Source: Fragum whitleyi
Lineage: Eukaryota > Mollusca > Bivalvia > Cardiida > Cardiidae
Direction: 5' to 3'
DNA length: 64,000 nt
Assembly (NCBI GenBank): GCA_948146395.1
Contig: OX411548.1
Location: forward strand, 38,469,737-38,533,736
The notes beneath the pieces are model-generated. The model was not told where the DNA came from and ran no database searches. It saw only the letters and a list, made by a program, of their open reading frames with translations. The translations under genes and the position numbers were made by a program. Position 1 is the first letter of the stretch; every line of letters begins with the position of its first letter. Of this stretch, positions 26,796 to 41,700 are shown piece by piece.

Positions 26796-29700
26796 GACGG
26801 ACATGAGTAAAACAATATGACCCCGATCTCTCGATACGGGGGCATAATAAAAGAGAACATATAAGTTTACAATAAAAATACTTCCAACAATTTATATATA
26901 TTACTTTTTACCTAATGTCCAGGGTTTGACACTATATGGAGTCTGAGACTCTTTGTTTACCAGTTTTGACTCTTTCATTTTGCAGGTAAGGAGTCTGATA
27001 GACTCCCAAGATTATTCAAGAATGTTTTTGAAAAACAAGAGCACCGCAAGTAGGTGCCAATGCTCGACTGTTTATTATTTTTTAGGCAAATGCAAATATT
27101 TATATGAACTTTGTACCTACAGAAAGGGCTTGTCCCAAGCAATAATCATGTGAAATATGAAGGTTCTATGAAATACCATTCAAAAGTTATGACCAAGGTT
27201 AAATTTTTTTAAGAAATTTGACCTTAATAGTTGACCTTGATCTTGAGTGATGACCTTGAACTTGGTACCTACAGAAAGATCTTGTCCCAAGCAATGATCA
27301 TGTGAAATATGAAGGCTTTATGACTTACCATTCAAAAGTTATGCCCTAGGTTAATTCTTTTTAAGAAATTTGACCTTGAAAAATGACCTTGACCTCGAGT
27401 GATGACCTTGAACTTGGTATTTACAGAAAGGTCTTGTCCCAAGCAATAATCATGTGAAATATGAAGGTTCTATGACATACCATTCAAAAGTTATGACCAA
27501 GGTTTAATTTCTTTTTACGAAATTTGACCTTGATAGTTGACCTTGACCTTGAGTGATGACCTTGAACTTTGTACCTACAGAAAGGCCTTGTCCCAAGCAA
27601 TAATCATGTGAAATATGAAGGCTCTATGACTTACCAATCAAAAGTTATGATCAAGGTTAAAGTTTGTCACGCCAATACCAACGCCAACAATTCGAACAAC
27701 GACAAGGTGATCATAATGCCTCGGGTTTTCTTCAAAACAGCCAAGTTAAAAATGCATATGAACAATTCCTTTCCAATTCGTATAAAAACTATAGATTTTT
27801 CCATACAAGAGTTGTTGAAGATAGCATTGCCTACATACACTGCAACTCCATTATAACGAAATCTGTTAGAGCGCTAAATCCAATATAACGCGGGGTCCGC
27901 TTGGCTCCCGAAATTTTGGGGGGTCGACCATTTTGGGATGCTGTGGCGTAGTTACCCGATCTGCCGTTAACGCTGTTTTGATCGCGATTTTAGATCGAAG
28001 GGTGAAAACACTGAGATAAAAATCGATACTGAGCGAAGCCAGGTAAATCAATACGATTGTTTTTCACACCTCCCGCGGGGCGATGGTGGCGATAAATGCC
28101 TCAGGTCAGAGAGAAATGGCTAGTTTGATGGCTGACAGACGTATAGTTATATCACTATCGCTGGAGTACCAAACACACGCGTACAACAATTTTTTCCTAA
28201 CTCCAAACTGCTATCTCACTTAGGTCTACGATTATTAACCCATGGGTGAGTGACTAAGGCCAGAAAGAATGAGTGCCGCCGTCGGAGATACACGGAATCC
28301 TAATATTGACAGTCCGGCGCGCTACCAACTGCTCTTTGTCGACGCAATTGAATACCAAAAAGTCTAGCTCGCATGCGATTAAATCCGAGTTAATAAACTT
28401 CCGAAGAATACGTTTTTTCGCAAATTGAGCTAATCTCGCTTTATATTCTCAAATCTTGAACATTAACCGCTGTTGACAAACGATTCAAAAAGCGACTCGC
28501 CCCTTACCCAATTTATTGGTTTATTACCTCCATTTGCTAATCCCGTTGAATTTTCTTATAAATATTACGTTTTTTGTAAATATATGGTAAAATTTTGTTT
28601 CTTTTTCATTAAACTTATTCATATTATAGTCATGTTCAAAGCCCGATTGAATTATTTTCGTTGATTCATATCTCTCTCTAAATAGGCAACTTTATTGAAT
28701 TTAAACAGGAAGCTATATATAAACCTACATTTCCCGCTTACATGTGACGAACAAAAAAATTGAAAATGGCGCGAAACTGATGGTGACCGCGTCGCTTCGC
28801 AATGGTTGGACTTTCTTTCCTGACGATCTACTAACTGATACTCAAAGCCGTGAGATAAGATCTTGTCAAACCCAGGATTACGAACGTTTTACCTATACGG
28901 TTTTCGAGAAGCTTTCGATAACCCTCGACTCGTGAAGATGATCTTTGCAAACCGGCGATCCAAATGTCGTAACTACAGATTCATTTAATTGAATTTACGG
29001 CATTTTTCTCGCTCATCGAAGAATGCGGTCCCGCACTTCGAGAGATTCGATTACTTTGGTATAGTTTCGATCGGACGTCGGGTATCGTTTATTTTGATTG
29101 CGTAGATAATTATTTTCTCCTATTTTCGAGAACACAACATTTAAAATATGAAATTCGTTGATCTTATGAAACTTTATGGATTTTACTAACTTTACCCTAT
29201 TGAGATCGTCGTTATCGGAGTTTCTCATCTGCCAGGCGGGTAGACCCGAGAAATCGGGATTCAGAGAATTGAGAGGAGTCTGCGATCGTTTAACCCTACA
29301 AACTAGATTACTTTATCAAAGATAGTTTTGTTTAGCTTGGGGACAACAAAACGATCTTAAAATAAAACATATCAAAGTAATAAACCGCGTTTGTTCTCAA
29401 ATTCATTGCCGAGTTTTAAAAATATAAAATGCGATGGCCTAAATATGTACGTGTATATGCCTTCGTAGATATCCGATATCGTTATCAATATTGACCCTGT
29501 GTCTGCTACGTTTCCGTGGTACGTTATTGTCACCGCGGGAGGGGGGGGGAATCGGCGGCGGCAGGGGGGGTACAGCGTTATAGCAGATACATCCACTTCT
29601 TCCGCTGTTTCATTTCTTGGACCCCGACCACAGCGTTTTAATGGAGTTGCAGTGTATATGGTATCTTGAAAGAAAACCATCTTCTCTCTTGGGAGAAACT

Positions 29701-32700
29701 TATGGAAAAGAAGAAATTGCTTGTAACAAGAAATTTCTTCTTTTCCACAATCTTCTCCCACCATGAAAATTTGGACTCCTTGCTTTGAGGTTGAAGTCCC
29801 CTTGATTTCATAAGCTGAGAGTCTAACTTTGGACTCATTATTCAGAGAAGCTAGTGTTGATCCCTGAACGCCTAATTAAAAACCTATCTAAGTAAAATAT
29901 TGAGTATACTATCAAGATGTGACAAGAGTTAAGGTTTTAAAACATGACCTTGTGCACTTTGAATTTGACTTTATCTAACTGACTTTTTCATAATCAGTAG
30001 CGTTTTCCTGCTAACAACCTTTGACCATTATGCAAATAATAACTAGACAGTTCTAAAGCGGACAAAAACCCCGTCCCCTACAAGTGTTTGTCAAGAATGA
30101 AAAGCCATTTTCCATCAAAGGGCCATAACTCTGCCAAAAGACAAAGGATCATAACCAAAATAACAATAGATCATAACTAAAATATCACTTGCAAATTTCT
30201 GTCTGATACTGATCACATCTGTAAAGTTTCAATGAAATCCACACATTAGTTGTTGAGAAAACGTCCGGACAAAAAGAGCTACAGACTGACGGACAAACTG
30301 ATCGACAAAACGACAAGCTGACTCCTTCATACCCCAAAATATAGTTTCAGGGGTTATTACAATGCAACTAAAAACATGTATAATTTCTGTTGAAATATAT
30401 ATAATTATATGCATAATCAACCCATTGTGAAAAGCAGATAATTCTATTTATTGAGTGATTTAAAACACAAAAAGTTAAGATAATAATTCAACAAACCATA
30501 TCAGTTTCTGGGATAGGAATGTTGACAGTTAAATTCCCTGAGTATATGTTGTTTTTCAGCAGTCTAAAGGCATAGGCTGACGATACTGGAATACCCTCAT
30601 CAGCTACTGTCCCTGGAAACAGAATCATTTGTCTTTTTAAAGATTATTACAGTCAAACCTGTCTTAGCGGCCACCTGTATTCAGCAAGCAACCTGTCTTA
30701 AGCAAGCGGACACTACGTTCCCAAATGACAGTATTACACTAAAATTGACCTGTTTTAAGGGAGCACCTGCCTTAAGAATGTCCCTTGGGTGCTTGCTTAA
30801 GACAGGTTTGACTGTACATGTATAGAAGTTCTGTTTTAGCTCTAAATTGCAAGAAGTTAATGAAGAAGATTACACATTTAACACTTTCCTATTTTTCAAA
30901 ATTTTGGACCTGTCCAAATTCAAAGGTTTTGCAGACGAAAATTTAAAGTGGGTTTAAATTGAAAAATAACCATTCAGTAGGGTAGAAAATAGTGTGGAAA
31001 AAGAAGAAATTGCTTGTCAAGAGCAATTTCTTCTTTTTTCACAATGTTTTCTCAATCATAAAATCACAGGCATGTAAAAAGCAGGGATTAAACAGCAAAG
31101 GGTTAAACTGAAATATAAGCACCATATAGGACATAATAATATGAAGAAATCCATTTCTCTTTTTTTCTCAGAAAAGTGTCCAGTTGAAAACCTGGGAACA
31201 GGCACTTCATAAAGATTCTTGACTGACTGGTTGATTGATTGGAGCTTTTCACCACATTCAAGATTCTTTAACTAAGTTTCATGCCAATCAATTGATTGAA
31301 TGGTATTTTATATCACCTCTAAGAGTATGTTAGTCATATCATGGCAGCTACAGCACCTAACCATAGATTCCTGGTATTCGCCACCTTAGGCAGCTAAATG
31401 CCTGCCTTTCTTGAAGGAAAGATTGATTGAATGGAGTTTAAGCTGCTTTCAACATTTTTTCAGTTATATTGCTGCAACTGGAGCAACTAACAATGGTATC
31501 CTGGTATTTCTCTCACAAGTACAACTATCACATCCTTTCCTAGCCACCAGCTGGTATCTCACATAGGTCTACGATTATAAACCCATTGGTGAGAGACAAA
31601 TAGTTGGAAAGAATGAGTGCGGCCCTTGGGGATCAAACCCAGGACCTCTTGATTTACAGGCTACCAACTGCGCTATCGCAGTGTCTCTTCTTAAAGGTTA
31701 AAATCCACTTACTTGAGTAAGAAAAACACCCATTGACAACCACCTGTCCGGGCCCATCTTGTACATGTTTTTTACTCAACAAGCATTGGTTGGTCTGTTG
31801 ACAATAGTAGAAACTGTTACACTGAAATTTGGTGTCATCAAGACAAGCATTGGCACAACCTTCTTCATTCACTGCTGTAGCAATCTCGGCATCAACATGT
31901 TCTGGGACGTAGTTCACAGGAACCTTTGTGAAATACACTGGAAAATAAATACATAACCTTCAACTGAAAGTCTGCATCAAGATTTCAAGGATTTGTTAGA
32001 AATATGTTAGTTAGTGTCCGGTTATTACAATATTAGTTTCTCAGCATTATCAAAGACCTTGTCTATTTTGAGATAAATCATTACTCTAATTGTTTCCTGG
32101 TTTTGTTTCTTATTACTATACAAATACCTGTGTGATAACATTCCATAGATGATATTTTTATATCACATGGATATTTTTAGAACATGACATAATGGGGTTA
32201 TTTTAAGAAACTTGCACTTCTGTTAGAAACATCAACAAAAACAATGTAAATAGAGGTTTCAGATAAATATAATACATACTTAGTGTATTGTATGAAAAAA
32301 TATCTAACTCGGTTGTTGGAAATAATAATTGTCTCGGCAGAGCCTCAACACTTTTCAATTTACCAAACCTTGTTAGATGTTTTTTTCCATACAAAACACT
32401 AAGTATGTATTATATTTCTATTAAATGGAAATTGTTATGGTGAAAGGGGAAATTGCTTGTTTAAAGTAGTTACTCATTTTCCACAATGTTCAATCAAAAT
32501 ATCAACTCACAGGTATGTAAACCCCTATGACTATGAGAAAAGGTGAATTTCGCTATGTTCTTGTTCTGTTCGTTTGAATGGGATTTAAAGCAGCATTCAA
32601 TAATCTTTCAGTTTTATCATGGTGGCAAGAGCACCTAACAATGAATTTCTGGTATTTATCACTCCAGTACTACCATAACATATTTTCCTAGCCTCCAGCT

Positions 32701-35700
32701 GCTATCCCACATAGGTCTATGATTATCAACCCATTTATGGGAGACAAATAGTTAAAAAGAATGAGTGCCGCCATTAGGGATCGAGCCCGAGACCTCTAGA
32801 TTGACAGCCCAACGCACTACCATCTGTGCTATGTTGGGGGCCTGTTTTCTTGAAATTTATGCCAAGCATAACAAAGAGATTTTATGATATATATTGGAAA
32901 TGTCATGTGATTTTTTTTGGGACAAGCTGGTCTTAACGAAATCGAGAATATAAATGTCATTAAAAGAGCCTTGGTGAGCTTGATAACTTTTCTATTCTAG
33001 ACGAGGATAAAATTAGCTTATCTCAAACAAATTCAAGTAGCTGATTCTTTTTCTCAAATAAAGATCAGTTTTGTAGTTTAAACATCCAGACAATAAAAAT
33101 ACTGTGATAATTTGCACATTAAATGACATTGTGATCACATCATTTAGAATGTTATCCTATACATGTGCAATACAAGGGTATCTCTGATAGCTGTTTGTTA
33201 TGGAAAAGCAAGGGTGCTTATGTGAGAAAGTGAAATACAATGTAATACATACATGAAGTGTTATGTTTCTCTGCCAGACTCAATGACAAGTATATGTTTA
33301 AATCATCATAATACAGCTGTAGACGCTGAAGTCTTATAATGCTAACATTAGCTGCGTTTGACATTCTAAACAGGGCTTCTAACTGGAACATTCTAGAGCT
33401 GGTGTCCAGGTATGGATGGAATGGTCCTGAAATAATCAGATGATAACAGATATTTAGTGAGTGGTCATTAATCCTTGTCATGCTGAATAAATTTTGGCTA
33501 AACATTTCCATCAAAATCAAAGGGTAAAAAGCACTGAAAGTACCAGCTGTAGGTTAATTTTTTTTTGAAAAACTAAATCTATTGACAATTATGGTTTGAA
33601 AGTGAGAAACAGGTGGTGTAGACTAACATTAGATTGCACATATGTGCAAGCTGATGTTTGTCTATAGCTCCTGCTAGCTATAGCTCCGAGATTTTATCTG
33701 TTTTAGATGCCAAGTTAAATATATTCGGTATTTAATGAGTACAAATTTTACATTCTATCTATAAAATGACCTGCCAAAGCAAGAATGATCTGGGTTCAGC
33801 ATGACAAGGGTGAATCATGAATTAACAAGCCAATTGTCAAAGTTGATCTTTTTCAAACAAACTAGATCTATTTTCCCTTTACCCTTATCAAAAAGGGTGA
33901 AAATAGGAAAATATTCAAAAATCTTCTTCTCTGAAACCAGAAGGCAGACAGCTTTCATATTTGGTATGTAGCATCGTAAAGGGTAAATATAAGGGAGGAT
34001 TTCATTTATTTGAACAACATTGATAGAGCTTGACCAAAGTAACATGCATGCCAAGTTTCAAGATTTGCCCACCGGTTTAGGAGGAGAAGATGTTTAAAGA
34101 AATTGTGGACGACACCGCACGCCAGATATTGTACGATCACAATAGCTCACCTTGAGCACTTGTGCTCAAGTGAGCTAATGAAACAGACAGACTGACAGAT
34201 GGATGTCTGAACAGACTGACAGACAGACATTCTAGCACAACCACACTGAGCTGTCCTTGTAAAACTGTGTGTTGCTCACCGCACAGAGGCTCCAAAAAAA
34301 CTAGGGGACTATAAATACATACCAGGAAATTGCACTGTGAAATGTTTCCAATTTCCCTCACTGTTACATTGATGTATATCATATATACTGATATCTGGAT
34401 GTCCAGTATCAAAATCATAGAAATTATATTGGAGATACAGGGAGTCCTGAAAACAACAATATAATAAAAGGTGATCACATTTAATCTGTCTGTAACATTT
34501 CTAATAGGTTAACATCAATGGCTCAATTCAAAACAGTGGTTAACATCAATGGCTCAATTCAAAACAGTTGTAACTGCCTATATGTTTATAGGCAGTTACA
34601 ACTGTTTTGCACTGAGCCATCCACATGTATGTTAAGTTTGCTTGATTGTATCTCATAGTAGGAAAAGGGATGCGCTCAGTATTGCAAACAATGCTGACAT
34701 TGTCAGACTGCATAAATTTGGTAAGCAGTTATTGTCTAAACTTGTCACTCTTTTGGGTTATTGTCTAAATTTAGTATGGTAATTCTATTTTAATGCGTAA
34801 TTTTTATTTCTGAGGACCAACAATGATAAACTTTTTATGGATACAATCTATTTTCAAACAAACAATTCACAGAAATTCCAGATTGTCCTTTTTTGATATT
34901 ATGCATAGCCAGATGAGCCAATTTACACATATTTCCGACTCCCCCTTGTAAGTTTGGAAATTGTTATCTTTTAGACCAAATTTGACCAGTTTGTTGTCAC
35001 AACAGATAAATTAAAACTGAACGAAAGATGTTTGTAAAACATTTATGCCCCAATAAGAGCAGGTCAATGGCAAATTCCTTCTCATTTCAACAAAGGACAA
35101 TAACTCAAACAAGATGTGTTTGTGAAACATGAATTCCCCCATACCAGCATTTTTTTCAAAATGATGACCTTGACAGATTACCTTGACCTATTAACATGAC
35201 CCTGACTTTAATAGCTATAGATTTTCATAGGTGAGATCTTTCATCATACCAATTATGAGAAAGTTATCAATAATATGCTTGAATAAACTGAACAATTTCT
35301 GTTTTAAATTTTTGGTTAAGTTTTTGAGTTATTTGACCTTGAAAGATGACCTTGTTACATGGCCTCGACTTTGGTACCAGCAGATGTGTATCATAGAGCT
35401 CTATCGCCATGCCAAATATGAGCTTTGTATCTTGAATAGGCTTGAAGATATTGGCAATGTTAAGTTTTTTGGTTAAGTTTTTGAGTTACTAGACCTTGAC
35501 AGATGACCTTGACTTGTCACATGACCTCAACTTTGGTATCAGCAGATTTGTATTATTATGATCTATCATCATACCAAATATGAGCATTGTATCTCAAATA
35601 GGCTTGCAGGTATTTGCAATGTTAAGTTTTTTGGTAAACTTTTGCAGACAGACAGACAGATGGATGGATAGATGGACAACAGTAAAACAATTTGCCCCGA

Positions 35701-38700
35701 TCTTTCAATACATGGGCATAAAAATATGATAAGTGGAGTTATGGTTGTGCATCCCCTCAATGATGTTTTCTTTGTTTGTTTGTATGGGTTTTTACGCCAC
35801 TTTTCATATTATTTCAGTCATATCACGGCGGCTGGAGCACCTAACTACGGATTCCAGGCATTTCTCACACCAATACTACCATCATATCCTTTCCTAGCCT
35901 CCAGATGCTATCCTACATAGGTCTACAATTATCAACCCTTTGGTGGCAGACAAATAGTCAGAAAGGATGAGTGCCTTTGGGATTGAACCCAGGACCTCTA
36001 GATTGATGGTCTGACACGCTACCAACTGCGCTATGAAGGCAGCTATTTTCCTTCAATGAGATCTATCGACCTATGAAGTTTCATTATTTTTGCTTGCATA
36101 CTCTACAGACCGACTGACAAACCAATCGACAGACAGAAAAACAAATGCAAAGCAATATACCCCCTCTTCTTTGAAGGGGGGGCATAATTAAATTTTTTGG
36201 TTGTCAACAATAAAAAGCACTTCCTACTTTACTATGTCAACCCCCTTTGTAGTATATCGATGAGTAACCCTTACAATTATGGAGTAGGAATTAATGTAGA
36301 TTACAAATAGACCAAATTTCACCCTGTATCAAATGACTCGATGCAAGTCACCTTGGTACTTACATCTAAAACTGTAATGTCCAGTCTAATAGGTTGTCCT
36401 ACAGATCCTAGATAATCATCACTGATCTCTGACCATTGATCCTGTAATTACAATTATCATATAATGAAGCCTGTATTGACCTGATATCACCTGTCTAATA
36501 ACATTATTAGTTATACAGTTTCTTGCCGAGGTATATGACGATTTATTCCCGACTGGAAAAAATTATGTCACCCGAGCCATAGGCAAGGGTAGACATCATT
36601 TTTACTACCAGGAATAAATCGTCATTTACCCAGGCAAGAAACCGTATCACGAATTTATCATACTTCAAAGTTTTAGTGCTAAATATCTGTCTTTTGTCTA
36701 TTTAAGGCGTTGGTATAAACCATTTTCTTTTAAACCACCAATATCCCTTAATGCGCCCAAATGAAAAGTAAACATGTACAAAGTGAGGTCATATATAGTT
36801 GTGACGTCACACTACTACACTCTGCGCTGTTGTGATATGAAAGCATTTCTTGGCTGAACCTGCGAGAGACTTGGCACTTTAAATGGACAGATTTGTAAAA
36901 ATTTAAGGTGTTTATTGACATCTATATCATGTTTTTATCCTTATGAAATTCGGGTCGTGTAATCAGCGAAGCGAGAGAATCATGGCTGCCATCACCAGTT
37001 CAATTTTTTGTCTATGTTCACAGAGAGGCGCCTTAAGGAAACATAAGAAGTTATACCGGAGTGGCCATAGATATCAATGTTTATCAGGTCAGCATTAACC
37101 AATGAAAGTGCTAGAATTTTCTTTGCAGTATAATAAAACATGATATCAGGTAGTCTATTTTTAGAAACAATTTGTATACACTTTCACCTGAATTTCTTTG
37201 ATTTTTAAGGGTTTATCATACTTAAGCACTGAAAAATGATTGCATGATAAATTGAATAACATGTTAGTGTATTAAAATATCAATTTTATCAGGTCTCGGC
37301 TGTGAGAAATTATCATGACTCGGCAAAGCCTTGTCATGATAAATTCTCCCAACCTTGACCAGATAACATTGTTATTTTTAGACACTTACACATTATTCTC
37401 TATATATCACACAAATACATAAAATGTGGTTCTGATGATTTGTTATACAGTCAAACCTGTCTCAGTGGCCACCTGTATTCAGCAAGCAACGAAGGTGTAT
37501 TTTCAAAACTGAGTTCTGACGTAGGTGCCAAGTCCATTACCATAGGTAAATCGGGTATAATTAAAAAACAAATGATAGGAACTTAACCTTGTCCCTTCAC
37601 TGATATTGTGAAAGTACATGACATTGTTTGGGTGAACCTTATGTTTTGAGACAAGCATTAACTTTGGTTTAAAGGGTAAATTTTAAACTTTCTCAATGCA
37701 TTATTTTAACCTGGTCTATCTATTTCAAACAAATAGCACGAGAATATAGCTGTAAAAAGTTGATTTCACGGCTCAACGCGCAAAATCTTCCTGTACTGCT
37801 GTGTTCCCAAATGAACCAATTGTACTGAAATTGACCTGTAATAAGCAAGCACCTGTCTTAAGGTAGCAATGGACACATGGCGTCATTTTTTTCCGCCCAA
37901 TAGTTTTTTTTCTTGTTCACATATGTTGTAGATTTACATCGTGTAGTCATTATATCAAAATTTGAAGGTACCTTTCCATGCTTGTTTTCATACTAGAGTT
38001 ATCTGCCCTTGGGTGGTATTGGCCATTTTTCAGTAAACGGTTATAATCATTTTAGGTCTTGTATAAACTCAGTACCAGCTAATATAGCTATAAAACACAT
38101 ACATTTTGATAGACCTTATACATGTACACAATGGACGTTGCTAATAAACCCTCTCTTTGATCAATTGTATTTGCACATTTTGCCTTCAAATGTTAAAAAT
38201 GCACTAATTTTTTGTAATTTTACGGGGTAAAAATGCAACAAAACCTATTTTTTGAAGAAATTACCCAATGAATTTTTCTTATTTTCCGATACGTTTAAAA
38301 CCCATATATTTCCTTTATTTGGTAAAAAATTCAGCATACCTTTCCATACAAATAAGAAAGTTTTTGCTATTTTACAGTGACCCCTCCGGATTAAATGACG
38401 CTTTTAACGCATTTTTATTGTTAAATTTAATGATCCAGTCATTCAATTGATTTCAAATGTTGAAAAGAAGCTAGGTTATGAAATTTTACCATCATTCTAC
38501 GTTATTTTCATAAGCAAAATCTTACGAAAATCTTAGGGAGGCAGCTGTTCATTGCCACCTTAAGCAAGCACTTTTTGAAAGTCCCTTGAGTGCTTGCTTA
38601 AAACAGGTTAGGCTGTAGTTTAAATTATACCTAAAATAGTAATGGCTAGCCTGAAAGGTTGTCCTACAGACCCTAGAAAATCATCACTGATATCTGACCA

Positions 38701-41700
38701 CTGATCCTGAAACAAGAGGACTATGATGGTCCTTTCTTTAATGCTTTTCTGTGGTTTATTGAGAAATAACGGTGGATTATCACTTGATAATCTCACCGCA
38801 AAAGCAGTGAAATTATCAAAAACTTATACCCTGCTTTTGTTCATTTCATCCTTACTGATGTCATCTTTGCGGGGCGAAATAAGTGACGTCACAATAAACA
38901 TTGCAAAGCAATCACATGCAAAATGTGCTTTACGAAAATATGTCCTAGAAATTTCACATTTTGTCTCATTTTTCCTTAAAAGAAATAGAATAATCGTTTG
39001 TTTTTGAGTTAGATCAATTAATATTTCAGTTCATGAACAACAAAAGCTTTATTTTCACTCTTTGAAGTGGTTTCTTAAACTATCAGTACTTCCATTTCTA
39101 AGACATTTTTTTTTCACACAAGACACACTTTCAAAAATCTTTGTCTATTGGTGTAGAAACCAAAGATTGTCCAATATGGTTTCTACACCAATAGACAAAG
39201 ATTTTTTAAGTGTGTCTTGATTTAACTGTTAACAGTTAGGTTGTGACAAAACTCTTATCAAAATCATTGGATATCACGTGTTAATATTGAGGTATTAGAG
39301 CAAGTAATAAATACATACATACAGACAAAAATGCATATCTAAACACTGACTGTACTGGACGATTATCTGGTAGTCGAAAATCTGTTCTTAGTGACTCAAA
39401 TAGGTTACAGGTCATCCCTCTAATGGTTTGCTGAAAAAAATATGCATAAACTAGTATTCGCGCCGAATGGTTGTGCCATGGAAAGAAACCAAGATGGAAA
39501 GTGGCTCTTGGGAATTTAACTTGGGACCTCTTGGTCATGAAGCCAAAGCTCTACCTCTAGACTTCAGACACCACACTTCTGATGTGGTTGCAAAACATCA
39601 CACAAATGACACAAGTAAAGCAACATTTTGTGAAAGCCCAACTATTAACATTGACAAAGAAACCCTTCATGAAGCCTATTCATGAAAGGAACATACAAAA
39701 TTAGCTTCATCCAACTTAGTTGTTATGGTAGAAAGAAGATGTTTTTTTCCATTTGTATTAAAACTACCAGATAAGCTGGGTTTTTTACCTTCACAAAATC
39801 TCTAAAAATAAGGACTACCAACATACAAAGTATGAAATTTGTAACTAAAAAAGTACTGAAATAACTGAGAAAGGGTGAGTTCACAATTTAGTTATATAAA
39901 GCTGATCTGACAGATAGCCAGGCAACTGCGAGAAAATACACCAACCACATCTCTTCAAATGCATGACATAGAATGTTTTTGGATGTAATTTTGTAACAAA
40001 CAAGAGATGTTTGTAATACAATTATGCCCCCCATAAGAGCAAGTCGTCGTCTATTTTTGTTAACCAAAAAAGGGCAATTACTCAAAAAATATAATTTGTA
40101 GAGTTATGGTTTCTCGTGCACTGTACATATCCTCAAAAAGATCTATCAATCTATTAAGTTTCTTGATTATAACTTGCATACTTTTTGAGATATGCTGTGG
40201 ACAAAAAATGGTCTACAGACAGACCAAACATGGCCAATTTCAAATTTCTTCGAAGGAGGAAATAATAACACTTACTTGTCCAACAAACTTGTAGGTGGAG
40301 TCTATCCTAAAAGTTGAAAATGGGTCTTTCATCGCTATTTCATATGTAGAATTCTTGGTGGTGTTTGGTGACAAATAAGCACCAATCCCAAGAGGAGATA
40401 TCTGTGTTACAGTGCAGTTCTGCAGTACTTTATCAATCACATATTCTATACCTGAAATAGTAGCAAATCATCAGTGGACAAGGGAAATGTTGTATCTTCA
40501 GCTTTATTGAAGCATAATTAACACAAAATGTATCTAGAGTTAAACCTATTGAAAGTATATGTTACTCTTTGATAGTTAACATCTGCTGAACTAAGTTTCA
40601 AGGAAATGCCTTCAGTAGAACCAGAGATATCACAAAATGTCAACAACAACAACCGCACAAAGCAAGACAGACATGGTAAAAATGATAAGTCTGTGTGAAC
40701 GTGAAGCCTTACAGGTATCTTTTTTGCGCTGAGCCATTAACAGTGATGCTTCTAGGATTTTAAAAAAAGGGGCCCTAGGGCCCCCTCATTTGAACAAGAG
40801 TGCCATCGTCACAAAATACGCCGCCACATTGCTGCTGTTTCACAGAAATAATTGTAGACACTACTTATTTTGACAGAACCAAATTGAAAATGACCAAGTT
40901 TCATTTAAAGCAAGACAAAAAGTTAGGAGGAGTTGCCTTCACAAGGCTGCAATTTCAATAAGCCCCAGGCACTAAGTTTTAAGGGGGCATAATTCAGGGA
41001 AATAAATGAGCCATAAAATCCTTGATCCATGTACATCTTCAAATTATGGTGATGACATTGACCAAGTTTCATTTAAATAAAGACAAAAAGTAAGGAGGAT
41101 TTGTCTTCACAAGGCTGCAATTTCAATAAGCCCTAGATACTAAGTTTTTAAGGGGCATAACTCAGGCAAAAATCAACAAACCATAAAATCCTTCCTTCAT
41201 GCACATCTACCAATTGAGGTGATAACATTGACAAAGTTTCAAGAAGATCCAGCCAGAAACTTAGGAGGAGTTGCGTTGACAAGAAAAGTGGACCCAGAGA
41301 CTAAGTTATCAAGGGGCATAACTCAGGCAAAAATCAATGAACCGTAAAATCCTTCCTTCATGCACATCTACCAATTGAGGTGATTACATTGACCAAGTTT
41401 CAAGAAGATCCAGCCAGAAACTTAGGAGGCGTTGTGTTGACAAGAAAAGTGGACCCATAGACTAAGTTATCAAGGGGCATAACTCAGGCAAAAATCAACA
41501 AACCATAAAATCCTTCCTTCATGCACATCTACCAATTGAGGTGATAACATTGACCAAGTTTCAAAAAGATCCAGCCAGAAACTTAGGAGGAGTTGCGTTG
41601 ACAAGAAAAGTGGACCCAGAGACTAAGTTATCAAGGGGCATAACTCAGGCAAAAATCAACAAACCATAAAATCCTTCCTTCATGCACATCTACCAATTGA

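Larger units (their letters stand above)
37448..38615. mobile_element. Pogo-like MITE split by two later insertions
   Basis: Left end CAGTCAAACCTGTCTCAG and right end AAAACAGGTTAGGCTG, with TA on both sides. Compared with the intact copy at 30650-30814 it is broken at 37491-37789 and at 37858-38563. Confidence 0.8.

Noticed and set aside
26589..26820. Frames rich in SVCLSVCPSV or TDGQTDRQTD
   Set aside because: Translation of GGAC/CAGA microsatellite, not protein coding.
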